From assembly GCA_020740775.1 (NCBI GenBank), contig JAHEWK010000006.1, positions 2,046,001 to 2,110,000 on the forward strand: a DNA stretch of 64,000 nt, read 5' to 3'. The notes under the pieces were generated by a model that worked only from the letters and a program-made list of their open reading frames with translations, was not told the origin of the DNA and searched no databases. The position numbers and the translations under genes were made by a program. This DNA comes from Ilyonectria destructans (taxonomy: Eukaryota; Ascomycota; Sordariomycetes; Hypocreales; Nectriaceae). Shown piece after piece: positions 11,665-23,121 of this stretch; within the stretch, counting starts at the first letter, position 1, and each line of letters begins with the position of its first letter.

Positions 11665-12972
11665 ATGGCCGACCTTTCAACGACGCTCCCTCTGACGCGG
11701 GCCTCCGTCATCGAGGCACACAAACTCGTCAAGCCACATGTGCACCTCACGCCCGTCCTGACGAATCGGACTTTGTCGGAGCTGGCATCGACGCCCCGCG
11801 CGGCAGAGGAGCTGGCCGGCACGCGGTGGGCGGGGCGGACGCCGGCGAGGCCTGTGCTGCGGCTGTGGTTCAAGTGCGAGAACATGCAGCGCATCGGCGC
11901 CTTCAAGGCGCGAGGTGCGTTTCACGCCGTCGAGAAGCTGAAGCGGGAGCCTGGGTGGTTGGACGGTGGCGGTAAAGAGAAGGGCGTTGTGACGCATAGT
12001 TCCGGTGAGTATCTGTCGTTGTTTCATTATCTTCCCGGATTATGGCCGTGTGGTCTCACACGGCAACACTGAGTCAGAGTAGATCAACCATACTGACCGC
12101 AACATCCACCCAGGGAACCATGCTCAAGCCCTGGCTCTGGCAGCCCGCGAGAGCGGCATCAAGGCGTACATCGTCATGCCCGACATCTCCATCCCGCAGA
12201 AGATAGCCGCAACAAAGGGCTACGGCGCAAACGTCATCCACAGCGGCAGCACCAGCGTCGAGCGCGAGGCCGTCGCCAACAAGGTCATCGCCGAGACGGG
12301 CGCCCGGCTGGTCCCGCCCTACGACCACCCAGACATCATGCTCGGCCAGGGCACCATGGGTCTCGAGCTGCAGCAGCAGGTCGTCGATCTCATGACGGCG
12401 GCCGACGGCGAGTCCCGGTTCCGCGCCGCCGCCACGGGCAGAGACAACGCCGGGCCGGGCCGGCCGGGCAGCGCCAAGGCGGAGCCCGGGCTCGACGCTA
12501 TCATGACGCCGTGCGGCGGCGGCGGCATGCTCTCGCGGGCGTCGCGCTCAGCTGCGAGGGCACGGGCATCCGCGTCTTCGGCGCCGAGCCGTCGTACCAG
12601 GGCGCCGACGACGGCAAGCGCGGCTACGAAGCCGGCGAGCGCGTGCCCGCGGTCAAGACGCTGACCATTGCCGACGGGCTGCGCACCCCCGTGGGCGAGC
12701 ACCCGTGGGGCGTCATCTACGAGCGGCGGCTGGTGGCGGGCATGTACAGCGTGACCGAGGACGAGATCCGCGCCGCCATGCGCCTCGTGTTGGAGCGCTT
12801 CAAGATGGTTGTTGAACCTAGTGGTTGCGTGCCTCTGGCCGTGGCACTGTTTGACGAGGACTTCCGTAGCATGGTGGAGCGGGAGGCAGGCGAGGATGGC
12901 TGGGATTTGGGTTTGGTGTTTAGCGGTGGTAACGTGGGTGCTGATGCTATTGGAAAGTTATTTGCAGTATAG
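11665..12972 (+). CDS. Serine racemase/SRY1-like PLP enzyme (frameshifted)
   Basis: Fold-type II pyridoxal-phosphate enzyme of the serine/threonine dehydratase family. It most resembles the serine racemase and threo-3-hydroxyaspartate dehydratase (SRY1) branch. Two exons: 11665-12004 and 12114-12972, with a 109-bp intron inside the conserved SSGNHAQALA segment. The PLP lysine is in RIGAFKARGA (Lys81). The substrate loop SSGNHAQ and the phosphate-binding glycine loop TPCGGGGML are present, and the C-terminus ends with VFSGGNVGADAIGKLF. The reading frame breaks at about 12536: the frame reading CGGGGMLS runs on into nonsense, and the family sequence GVALSCEGTGIRVFGAEP resumes at 12538 in another frame. 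Skipping the two bases 12536-12537 (CG in a GCG run) restores alignment, so the sequence has a 2-bp gain or equivalent. It could be an assembly error in a GC-rich tract or a real inactivating change. No intron of workable size fits. Confidence 0.82.
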
Positions 12973-13180
12973 AGGAACAGTGAATAGTCGTCGCTCTGAC
13001 GTGATTATCAGATGTCAAGGAATATAGACGAACTCATTATTTTCAATCTCTACCTATCCCAACGTCTATACGTACAACATAAATCATCCCAAGCTGTCGT
13101 TGTTCCAGCATATCCTTTTGGTGCCATATAGCAACTGCACGCATCGAATCAGACCCCATCTGTATATATGCGGCCACTTA

Positions 13181-15005
13181 TTAACCGTTCAAAGCTTCAT
13201 CCATCCCCACTCTCCACTTCGTGGAATTCTTGCGTAAAATCCAGATCCCCAAGTAACTCGACAACATGCAGAATATGCATATGGAGGTAAAAACCCAGCC
13301 CACGTCAATGGCGTTGATCCATGGGGCGGCCACAACGGCGCCGATACAGCTAAGAATGTTACGCACAAAGTTGTTGATGGCGACACCGGCGGAGCTGCGT
13401 TTGCGGATGAACTCGGTAAGCATAGTCGTTGCAGCGGACTTGTAAGTTCGTTAGTCTTGTAATCCTGATGGTGTAACGGGACGAAACGGGGAATCTTACA
13501 AAGATGAGCATCGAGCCAAGTCCGAAGAAGAAAAGAGCAATAGAGGGCACCATGAAGTGGACTCCGTACTTGAGAGACCACCCAAACATGAGCAATGCTA
13601 GGGGATAAACTGTCACAGCAATCCAAGCATTTTCTCGAAGGCGATCCTCGGGGAAGTATATGAGCCTCCCATTTTCGTCATAGCGGTTCGCCTTGCGGGC
13701 CTCTCGCGCCATGATATTGTCAATCCACTTGCCGCCGAAAAGCGAGGCCATAAAATATCCTAGTCCGGAAGGGATATATAACAGACCAATGATGATCTCC
13801 CTATAATTGTATGGCGGCTTCGAAAACTTTTGCTGGATGGCGATGTTGGCAATATATAGCGAACCAAAGGCAATGGCAGCGATCATGACGGTGATGAGCA
13901 CGGGTGGGTAGCGCAGGTAGAGAATAACACCAAGGGGGTCGATGAGATATCTCCGGAGAGACTTGGTATATCGCTTAGTTTTTTCTTTAGCAGAATCCAT
14001 AGTGCGTATCTGTTGTAACTCTTGAGTTTGGGCGGTTGAAGAGGGCTCCTCAGGCTTGCGACGAGCTAGGGTTTCTGGAAGGAAAAAGACGATCATCAAG
14101 AGGACAATCAAGCCGTAGATGGCGAGGAACCACATAGTCGCCTGCCAGCCGAGTTCTTGCGTGACCACACCACCGATGATGGGGGCAATCAAGGGGCCTA
14201 GCAGAGGGCCGAGATAAAAGATGCTCATCGCTCGACCTCGTTCGAAGACTTCAAACAGGTCAGCAACGGAGCCGGCACCTGTGGAATGAGCACTCGCAGA
14301 GGCACCACCCGCGCACATTCGGAATATGATGAGCATTGTGATGTTGGTGCTGATGGCCGAGAGAATGGAAAAGATGACGAAGAGAGTGAACGAGATGAGG
14401 TAGATCGAGCGGCGGCCAAACTCTTCGGAGAAGGAAGACCACCAGAGAGGAAAGATGGCCATGGAGATCATGTACAAAGCTACAGACAAGTTGGTGATAG
14501 TCTCGGAAGCATGGAACTCCTTTGCTAGGACGGGGAGGGCGGCTTATTCTCTGTTAGCACCATGTAACGCTGTATATGAATTATATAAGGGAAAATACGT
14601 ACGATAAACAACGGTGGAGCCAAGGGGAGCAGCGGCCGTGGCCAAGGCGATGATGCAGACGAGGCCCCATTTTGTTGACCTCTTGTAGTCGTATGGATTT
14701 GATACCTCCGGGACGAGAGTGAGACTTCCCAGCAGGCCCCGACGCTTTGAGCGAGGAATAATGGTCAAGGCTCGCGAGCGAGTAGATGAGGCCCTAGACT
14801 GGGTTCGTGATCGATGAACTGACTTTGTTTCTATGTTTCCCAGGGGCTCGCCAAAGGTGACGACGGGCTGGATTTCATGGAGTGACTCGGTTTGGGTGTG
14901 AGTCGACTTTGTCGAGTCAGAGTCGGCAGTATGTGGCCTCTCCTCTTCATGGCCGTGGCCATCTCGCTCCAGATCGATCTTTTCGTCATCATTCCCGGAT
15001 TTCAT
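13181..15005 (-). CDS. MFS transporter, DHA1 (drug:H+ antiporter-like)
   Basis: Predicted 12-helix plasma-membrane transporter of the major facilitator superfamily, of the fungal multidrug/polyamine exporter type. Three exons on the minus strand: 15005-14603, 14542-13500 and 13438-13181, giving 567 residues. A hydrophilic N-terminal tail of about 115 residues precedes the first helix (WGLVCIIALATAAAPLGSTV). The cytoplasmic loop after helix 2 carries the MFS motif as SEEFGRRSIYLI, and motif C-like GPLLGPLIAPIIGG is in helix 5. A basic central loop (EKTKRYTKSLRRYLIDPLG) separates the two halves. The first intron must end at an AAG acceptor (14543) to give the family sequence YPALPVLAKEFHASE. 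The second intron restores FSAATTMLTEFIRKR. The substrate cannot be read from the sequence. The gene converges on the preceding PLP enzyme gene, with 208 bp between the stop codons. Confidence 0.9.
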
Positions 15006-16548
15006 GATGCTTATGCTCGACTGAGAGGGAGCGGTCGGCTCCGATTATATGTGGGACTAGACCACCCAAGCCGAGGCCAAAATCCAAGTACAAGCCGGAT
15101 TAGGGAAACAAAAAATCACCGAGAGAAGCGGAAACACAAGTCAAGTTCGGGAGTCAAATAAACCCTAGGGAAACCTCAAAATCAATCCTTTAGATGGCCC
15201 TCAAGAGAAGTGTGGTAGCTTTTGGAAGCCGGGACGGGAACCCAGACGACGGGGGTCACTGGCAGGCTTTAAAGGGAAACATGTCGGATAAAGGGTCTGC
15301 CAAGCTCGCCGAGACAGACAAAGCTCCAACCAACGCCCACCGACATGCGCAGTCAAGTCATAACCCGGCAACCCAGGCCGGGTAGAGGACTGGGGAGATT
15401 TGCGGGTGGAGTCATCAAGGAGGAGTGGAGAGGGGCGTTCGCCGAGCACGGGACCGATAGATCGAGAAGTCGGCACTAGGGTGACGAGGTGGTGGTAAAT
15501 ATTTCCGACCGGGAAGAAGGCGGATAATTATTTGGCTGACCAATATGGAACTTATCATTTGAGGTGCCGATGAATGGGATTGTCCAGTTGTGTGGTGTTT
15601 GTTGAACTGTCCGAAGCTGAAAAGCCCCCGGATGGTGATGCAATTCGAAAGGCTTCTCGCGAGACCTGGCCCGGGATCCATGGGAGATACAATCGGTAAA
15701 CATTGCCAGCCACGGGAAAGTGCCGAGGATCAACTTGGGGACGGTTCGAGTTGCAGCCTCTATCTCGAATATGAGGCGGAATGCAACCCCTTCTGCATGG
15801 TGGCGGCTGCCGCTGCGACGCGAGCGTATCTCTTCAGTGGAGAATGACTGGGAGAGGATCTTGGGCATCGACTTCGACAAGCATGGCGGGGGAAATGTGG
15901 GATACCGGGTGGGGGGCCTGGCTCCTGTGCGATGCCCACATGATGGCTGGGGAGTTAGTTTTCGTTTCGGAGTGTCCTTTTGGAATGTCTTCGGAGTCTT
16001 TCTTTAGATTCCGGCCAGCGGCCGGTGCGAGGCCATGGAAGTGCGGAAGTAAGGCAGATTATCAACTGCAGATTCCGGAGCCGACATCGCTCGGGGTTAA
16101 CACGGCAATAGCAGTGTGCCGGTGCGTGTGTAGATGGGGAGGTCCTCCTAGTGTTGATGAATTGGTAATGCGCTGGATCGAGGATGTGGTTGTAGAAGCA
16201 AGGCTCGTATTACCACTCCTTCGTTTTCGTATATTCTTGACATCGCCTCGCCTCGTGGATTGGGAAAGTCCCCCTTGGCCATGCCTTCCGGTGCTGAGTG
16301 CGAGGCAACTGCCATGGCGGGGTGCATGAACCCCACGTCAAAAAGAAGGGCGCGATGGCGGGGCACACCAAAGACTCGGCCAGTCGCTCACTCAATCATC
16401 ATCAGACCTTGAGTCATCAACGAGAACGGCACACGACAGCATCCACCACCTTCCACCAGCCGCTGGAAAGGAGCCTCATCGATTGGTTGCTTCCTTGTCC
16501 ATTCCATTGCTTCGTCCTCCATCACCATCACCATCGCGTCCTGCAGCC
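15006..16548. other. Divergent promoter region, MFS transporter and PRO2
   Basis: About 1.5 kb between two divergently transcribed genes. No gene is supported. The stretch holds both promoters and a Gcn4-type element near PRO2. Confidence 0.55.
16410..16416 (+). promoter_or_regulatory. Putative CPC1/Gcn4 site upstream of PRO2
   Basis: TGAGTCA, followed by T, is an exact match to the general amino-acid control core. It lies about 135 bp before the PRO2 start codon, a typical activator distance. Function is inferred from position and consensus. Confidence 0.5.
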
Positions 16549-18055
16549 ATGTCGCTCACCAACGCCTCCCCTGAGGCCGCTGCCATGGCCGCAAAGACGG
16601 CGTCCTTCGCCCTTGCGACTCTTCCCGCCTCAGCCCGCAACGAGGCCCTTGAAGCCATCCACGCTGCTCTCACCGAATCCAAGGATGCTATCCTCGCCGC
16701 CAATGCCCGCGACCTCGACCTCGCCCGCAAGGCTGCTGCTGATGGTAGCCTTAGCCAAGCTCTCGTATCTAGGCTCGACCTGGGCAAGAAGGGCAAGTGG
16801 GAGGATATGCTTAAGGGTATCTTGGATGTAAGAGATCTCGAGGATCCAAGTATGTCAACATTTTTCAATCATCTGCCTCTTTTCCATCTCATATCACCTC
16901 ACTAGCCCTGGACAAAAATATTTTCATATAAAACATATGAAAACTAACTTCCCTCCAAGTTGGTCAAGTTCAGATGAAGACCAAACTCGATGATGACCTC
17001 ATCATGGAGCGCGTCTCATGCCCAATCGGTGTTCTTCTCATCATCTTTGAGGCTCGTCCCGAAGTTATTGCCAACATTGCTTCTCTCGCTATCAAGTCAG
17101 GCAATGCCGCAATCCTAAAAGGTAAGTCTTAACAATTGTTATCCGACCTGGTTAAGATACACAGACTCACAGTCATCAAGGTGGAAAGGAGTCGACTGAG
17201 TCATTCGTCGCCATCTCTCAGGTCATTTCATCGGCCTTAGAAAAGTCCCAGGTTCCCAACTCGGCCATCCAACTCGTCACCACTCGCGATGCCATCGCTG
17301 AGCTTCTCGCCCAGGACCGTCATATCGATCTCGTCATCCCTCGCGGCTCCAACGAACTTGTCCGCTACATCAAGGAATCTACCAAGATCCCGGTTCTTGG
17401 CCATGCCGATGGCCTATGCCACATCTACCTCACCGACTCCGCTGATAAGGACAAGGCTGCCACCGCCATCGTGGACTCCAAGACCAGCTACCCTGCCGCG
17501 TGCAATGCCGTAGAGACGCTTCTTGTCCAGGACTCTGCTCTCACCACCATCTTCCCCAGCGTCGCTTCTGCCCTCGCTGCCAAGGGGGTCTCCCTACGAT
17601 GTGACCCGGCAAGCAAGGCCGCCATTGCGTCCCTATCGCTCGAGGACGTCCAGGATGCCACTGCCGAGGACTACGACACTGAGCACCTCTCCTTGACCAT
17701 CGGCGTCAAGACAGTCCCCGACATCGACACCGCCATCACTCACATCAACACACACGGCTCTCACCACACTGACGCCATCCTCACCTCCAACGCCGCCGAC
17801 GCCGAGCGCTTTATGAACGAGGTCGACTCCGCCGGTGTGTACTGGAATGCCGCCACCCGCCTTGCTGACGGCATGCGCTATGGCTTCGGCACCGAGGTCG
17901 GTATCAGCACAAACAAGATCCACGCCCGCGGGCCTGTCGGTCTTGAGGGTCTTACCATTTACAAATACAAGATTCGCGGTGACTACCAAGCTACTGCAAG
18001 CTACGGCGACGGAGAGGGCAAGCGGCAATGGAAGCACGAGAGGCTCGACCTGTAG
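16549..18055 (+). CDS. PRO2: Gamma-glutamyl phosphate reductase
   Basis: NADPH-dependent reduction of gamma-glutamyl phosphate to glutamate semialdehyde, the second step of proline synthesis from glutamate, in the cytosol. Three exons: 16549-16849, 16960-17121 and 17181-18055, for 445 residues. It has the aldehyde-dehydrogenase-like fold. Visible family blocks are [19 protein letters not shown] and [14 protein letters not shown] across the second intron, [13 protein letters not shown], and the catalytic cysteine in [14 protein letters not shown] (Cys262). The C-terminal signature [20 protein letters not shown] is also present. The chosen ATG is the first in frame after a CT-rich leader and gives the normal start ([19 protein letters not shown]). 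The gene converges on RFA1, with 281 bp between the stop codons. A Gcn4-type site sits upstream. Confidence 0.95.
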
Positions 18056-18336
18056 AGAGAAAACGACTGAAGGACGTGGGCGTTGGGTTTAACAAAAAGC
18101 TTGGTTGCATTTTCTTGGATAAGATACTTTGAACATGGGAGTTGCTCACAGATCTCCGCCAATGGTGTCATCAATAAAATACTTGACCGCAACGCAGTAG
18201 TAATCATATCATTAGTCTACGTGAATCGGACATGGACTCAAAACAGGCTCCATATCACAACGATATAACCCAGCCCATAAGTCCCCGTTTTAACCATCAT
18301 GTGCCTCTTGCCCCTTTACCCATCATAGCAATTTCG

Positions 18337-20301
18337 TTAGGAACTGATCTCATACTGCTTGATCAACTCCGCCAACTTGTCTCCCTCCGACTTGAAGTCT
18401 GGAACCGACGCGCTCATCACCTGGTATCGTATCCTAGAAACGGTTGTTAGCTCTCAGTCTTCAAGAAATCGCATCACAGTTCATCACTCACTTTGGTGCG
18501 TCACCAAACGTGTCCATCTTCGCCCTGCACCGGAAGTTGAGCCTCTTGCAGTTGGCTGCCTCAAACGCGGCCATAAACTTGGTGTCGTCATTCTCCTTGA
18601 GCTCCATCAGCTCATTGGCAGTCAGGCCCATAATGATCCGACCAGTGTCGTCGAAGCAGCTGAGCCACTGGTGGCTGGTGTGATCGGCAACATTCAACGA
18701 CAAGATGTATCGGTAGTCGGGCTTGTCGTGAGAAACCTGGCACTTCTCGCAGTGCCAGGCATCGCCCATAGGCGTCACCTTCTTGTTGCAATCTGCAGAG
18801 GAGCAGGCAGGGTAGCAGAAGTTATCCTGCTTGATGAAGACAATGGTAGCCTTGACGGAGTAGTAGACTGGGGCGTCCATGCCAATGTTCTCATCCTTGA
18901 CCTGAGAAATGGTTTTCTCTTCGTCCTTTCGGCCGGTAGCGCCGCTCATACTTGTCATGTTCTGATGGGTAGCAAAGGTGTCGTTTCGGCCAGCTGAGTC
19001 ATACCAGCCCTTGAGCCTGTGTGCATCGGGGATGTCAGGGTCAATGGACATGGTTCCCGAGGAGAGTAGACTGAGGCTCTTGCCGTTGAAGTCGGACACC
19101 TTGGTACCCTTGAATGCAATGACAGACTCTGGGGGCGAGTCAAATGAGTTTGCGATCTTGCCCCAGACAGTAACGCGAACGGAGTAGCTAGTGTCGTCCA
19201 CAATGGTAAGATCTCGCTTCTGGAAGGGTCGCCCATCCTTCTTGGAGGTAATCTCGTTGATCTCGCCAACTTCCTTCAAAACACCAATAACATCAACGGT
19301 GTTGTCCTTCTCGACGCTTTGCAGCTCCTGGATGGAACAAAAGTTGAACCGCACTTGGGGGACATTTGACTGGTCCTCGGCCTTCTCAATAACGGTATCG
19401 CGCTCAAACACAAGCTCGTAGTCGTTGGGGAGGTTGGAAAATTGCTTCTTCGCCAGTGAGACACGGCAAGGGGTGGAGATGTAATAGACGGAGCCTTCCT
19501 GCAAGAGGTCGTAGAATGAATCACACTGGTCGTTGAAGCCAGTAGCCTTGATCTCGCCGCTCTCGTCAAGCAAGTTGACACTGAACAGCTTTCCTTCGCC
19601 GGTAGCCTTGTGCCAGGTCTTGATGTCTGACTTGACGGTGACGCGCGCCTTGATCGTCCACTTGTGTGCAAAGGGCGACAAACCCTCGATAGGGTAGATG
19701 TTGCTGCCACCATGTGTCGCCGGTCGCGAAGGCATAGACTGTTGTTGTTGCTGTACCTGTGGCTTCTTCTCCTCCTTCTTGACGCCATAGAAGTCGTCTC
19801 CTGCGATGGTGGCCTCTTGGGGTGCCTTGGTGTCGACTGCGACCGGCTCGCCGACTTTTTCCTGGATGCCCAGGGATTCGATAACTTCGAGATCGAGGAT
19901 GACGAGAATGCTAGATGCTGTCAGAAAAGGGCTTCGTAAATGTAAGAGGACGACTTACTTCTTTCCCTTCAAGTTGTTGGGGGTGTACTGCTTCACGCGG
20001 ACGAAGCAACCACGGACAAGCTTGCCATCGTGAACGTGACGGTTGGCCTGAGTAGCAAGCATCGTTTGGACGTAATGTCCGCCATCGCTCATGACGAGCC
20101 GGTATCGGTCTCCTCCCTGGGCAGAAGGCGCCATCTGCTTGACCTGAAGGCACTGCATGACCGGCACGGGGAACAGCTTGGGGGCCTTGTCGGGATCATT
20201 GAAGATCACACTGGCGCGGGTCAGTCCTGGGGAAACGAGGAGGCGGTGGAGCAAACGTACTCGAGAGCGCCTTGCGAGAGCGCTGATGCAGCAGAATCCA
20301 T
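18337..20301 (-). CDS. RFA1: Replication protein A large subunit (RFA1)
   Basis: Largest subunit of the heterotrimeric single-strand DNA-binding protein RPA, needed for replication, repair and recombination in the nucleus. Four exons on the minus strand: 20301-20261, 20210-19959, 19910-18492 and 18433-18337, giving 602 residues. The N-terminal OB fold (RPA70N) covers roughly residues 1-110. A Gln-rich linker follows, then DBD-A beginning at IYPIEGLSPF, DBD-B, and DBD-C with the zinc-ribbon cysteines CYPACSSADC and WHCEKC near residues 460-486. The C-terminal exon encodes RYQVMSASVPDFKSEGDKL and ends ISS. The first exon is only 41 nt (MDSAASALSQGAL). It shares a 561-bp divergent promoter with the hydrolase gene; this contains an MluI cell-cycle box. 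Confidence 0.95.
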
Positions 20302-20862
20302 GGTGACTGTGTGAGAAACCGCTCTGTTTGGTGTTGCGTGGCTGGTTTTCGAAAACAATCGGTCGGTCGAAGGGTGCTGTGAACTTTTGTCCAGGTGGTC
20401 GTGAATTGTGTGGGAGATAGAAGATGCCTGCGACGCGTCCAGCGCGTTGAGTGGGAACGCGCTGGTGGCAATTGATGGCGGGGTTGCTGGCTTACGTAAC
20501 CCCGCGTCAAGATCGCCATGGAACCCGCATCGAAAGCATCGGCGACAGTTTAAACGAATGTTGCTCAAGATGTTAGTTAGACTGAAAGTAAATAAGTCGA
20601 ATTTTTATGGACTTATATAGATGAGAACACCCTAAGCTTATATTATGAATATGAATATCCCTTCCTCTCTCGCACTGTCGTGCTCTTCGCCAAGCGCAGC
20701 CCTCCCAGCTACCCCTCTGGCATGACGTACTTCTCACTGTCTCAGGCTGCCACTTCCATTCATCCACCGACATGCCTCAAGCAACATACTCTCCGTGTCA
20801 TCTCCAGCTGCTTTTCGGACCGCGCGACTCAAGCCCAGATAGACCAGTGTCACTAAGCAGCC
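20302..20862. other. Divergent promoter, RFA1 and hydrolase
   Basis: The 561 bp between the two start codons hold both promoters. The RFA1-proximal half is GC-rich with ACGCG elements. The hydrolase-proximal half is AT-rich from about 20560 to 20660. No gene is seen. Confidence 0.6.
20433..20462. promoter_or_regulatory. MCB-like (MluI cell-cycle box) cluster
   Basis: A perfect ACGCGT at 20433-20438 is followed by GCGCGT at 20442 and ACGCG at 20457, all within 30 bp and 130-160 bp from the RFA1 start. In yeasts MBF binds ACGCGT to drive G1/S transcription of replication genes including RFA1. The same role is inferred here. Confidence 0.55.
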
Positions 20863-21956
20863 ATGGCTGATGCAGATAATGCCACTCGAGCTCCCGAGAG
20901 CGATGCCCAGGAGAATGTTGCTCCTGCGGCTCCAGCTCCCGTCGTGGGCGAGCATTGTGTAACTGACAGACCTACACGTATGTTGCAATATCCCACAATC
21001 ATCGCTAACATTGCGACTGACGGATACAGCTTCAGGTCAGGCGTCCACTGGCGAGATGATCAAGCTCAACGACATTGATGTGAGTCTGAGAGCTCTCTCG
21101 CTGACTCTCCTGCTAAACTCCCACTTTACACTAGGTCTACATCTCTAAGCCGGTCGACTATCCCCACGCCCCGTCCCGTCTCCTTCTCCTCCTCACGGGC
21201 GGCACCGGTATCAAGTCGATCAACAATCAGATCCAGGCTGACAAGTACGCGGGCGAGGGCTATCTCGTCCTCATGCCTGACCTGTTCGGAGGTGACTCGG
21301 CCCCCGCCGCCACCACCATCACCGACGACTCCACTTCGATCCTTGAGCAGTTCAAGCTCAAGGCTGTTGAAGTCACCAAGTCGTTCCTCATCGACATGTG
21401 GTTGGCCCGTGTCACCGAGGACCGCGTCATGCCGATCCTGCACAAGGTCATTGACGCCGCCAAGGAGCAGTACGCTGATGCTATCAAGCAGGGCGGTGGC
21501 ATCTATGCAGTTGGATACTGCGTCGGGGCGCGCTTCGTGTTGCTCCTTGCGAAGAAGTCGCAGGCTACGGGTGGGGACGAGGAGAGCGGAGCTGTCAAGA
21601 CGGGGCCATTCATCAAGGCCGGTGCGTTGGCTCATGCTGCGTCAGTTGTACCCGACGACTTTGAAAACCTCAGCGTCCCACTGAGCTTCGTATGTGTTGA
21701 GAATGATCCTCTGTTCCCTGATTCTGTTCGCATGGGGGGCGAGGATAGCATGTCTCACGCAAACCTCAAACATGAAGTGATTGTGTATCCTGGCGTTCCA
21801 CATGGTAAGCGTATCATCACAAGCAGAAACGGACTACCTGGAGAATGCTAACCCTGCTTAGGGTTTGCTGTGGTTGGGTCATATCAGGATGTTAATATTC
21901 AGGATGCTCAGGTTACGGCATATGAGCAGATGCTCGACTGGATTCAGGAGCATTAA
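20863..21956 (+). CDS. Dienelactone hydrolase family protein
   Basis: Alpha/beta hydrolase of the dienelactone-hydrolase family; the natural substrate is unknown. Four exons: 20863-20977, 21030-21079, 21135-21804 and 21862-21956, for 309 residues. After a ~30-residue Ala/Pro-rich start comes CVTDRPTPSGQASTGE, the conserved entry of fungal members. The catalytic triad is visible: nucleophilic cysteine in VGYCVGARFV (Cys184), Asp246 in VENDPLFP and His278 in GVPHGFAV, the last formed across the third intron. The oxyanion region is LLLTGGTGIKS. There is no signal peptide, so a cytosolic enzyme is likely. Transcribed away from RFA1, it converges on the quinone oxidoreductase gene with only 97 bp between stop codons. 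Exact biochemical role cannot be assigned. Confidence 0.9.
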
Positions 21957-22053
21957 GCGTGGAGCACTCTTTTTCTCTCTTGCAGGATTGAAGGCAGAAG
22001 GCCGCATCAAGTCATTGGGTTTCCCCCATTCATTCCTCAAACATATACGATAC

Positions 22054-23121
22054 TCAAGGGATGGTGCAGATTATCTTTCCCAGGTTTTTGGCGTCCTCCA
22101 TGTGCTGGTGGGCCTCCTGAATCTTCTCCCAAGGGAGAACATTGTCCACAAATATCTTCAACTTTCCAGACTCAAAGTCCGGGAGATACTCCTCGAGCTT
22201 GTCACGTAACTCCCCCTGGTATTCCACGTCACGGCTCCTCAGCGTGCTGCCCTCGATGCGCAGTCGCTTGAACAGGATCTGCGAGATGTCGGCGTTGGGA
22301 ACCTTGCCCCCGCTCAGAGTACCAAGGAGAACCATGCGGCCATCGCGGGCGGCAACGGTGATGTTCTGCTGAAAGTAGTCTCCGCCGACAAAATCGACGA
22401 TGAAGTCCACGCCCTTGCCACCGGTGTGGCTCTTGATCTCCTCGGCCCAGTCTTGCGTCTTGTAATTGAAGGCCGCCGTGGCCCCGAGCTTTGAGGTGAT
22501 GAAGTCGCACTTGTCCTGCGTCCCAGCTGTGGCATAGACAGCAGAGGCGCCGGCCACGCGGGACAGCTGGATGCCAGCAATAGACACGCCCGAGGCGCCC
22601 GCATGCCACAGGATCGACTTACCCCGCGCGAAGCCCAGCACGAGGTGGAGCGCCTGTGTCGCCGTGATCCACGTCTCTGGGATGCCAGCGCACGTCTCAA
22701 AGCTCATGGCCTTGGGCTTGTGCAACAGCATCCGCGTACTGACGGCAATGTACTCGGCGTAGGCGCCGCCGTAGGCCAGCCCAAACACCTCGTCTCCCTC
22801 TTTGAAACCGCCACGGTCATCGGAGCCAAAAGACTCGATGACGCCGCTGAATTCGACGCCAAGGGTCAAGGGCGCCTGGGGAGGGAGCGGGTAAAAGCCG
22901 CGCCGCTGGATGATATCCATACGGTTGATGCCAAAGGCCTTGATACGGATGAGAGCCTGGTCGTCCGTGGGGGATGGTACCGGAGTTTCGTCGTTGATGA
23001 AGAGGGCATCTATTTCGCCCTTGCCACCTCGGATGTCTGCAACGGTCGCGTTAGAAAGCCATAGCTCTCGAGCCGCATGTCATCCTGATCCCATACCAAC
23101 TGCCTTCATAATGCTCGCCAT
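22054..23121 (-). CDS. Zinc-independent quinone oxidoreductase (PIG3-like MDR)
   Basis: Medium-chain dehydrogenase/reductase of the NADPH:quinone oxidoreductase (TP53I3/PIG3-like) group, expected to reduce quinones or enones in the cytosol. Two exons on the minus strand: 23121-23097, encoding MASIMKAV plus one base, and 23036-22054, for 335 residues. The 60-bp intron has a GTATGG donor, a TCTAACG branch site and a TTGCAG acceptor. The N-terminal GroES-like domain contains KAFGINRMDIIQRRGFYP and LGVEFSGVIESFG. The nucleotide-binding motif is AGASGVSIAGIQLSR, followed by GKGVDFIVDFVGGDYFQQN. The C-terminus WEKIQEAHQHMEDAKNLGKI is typical. Structural-zinc cysteines are absent, as expected for this group. 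Upstream lies a 6-kb gene-poor region. Confidence 0.92.
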
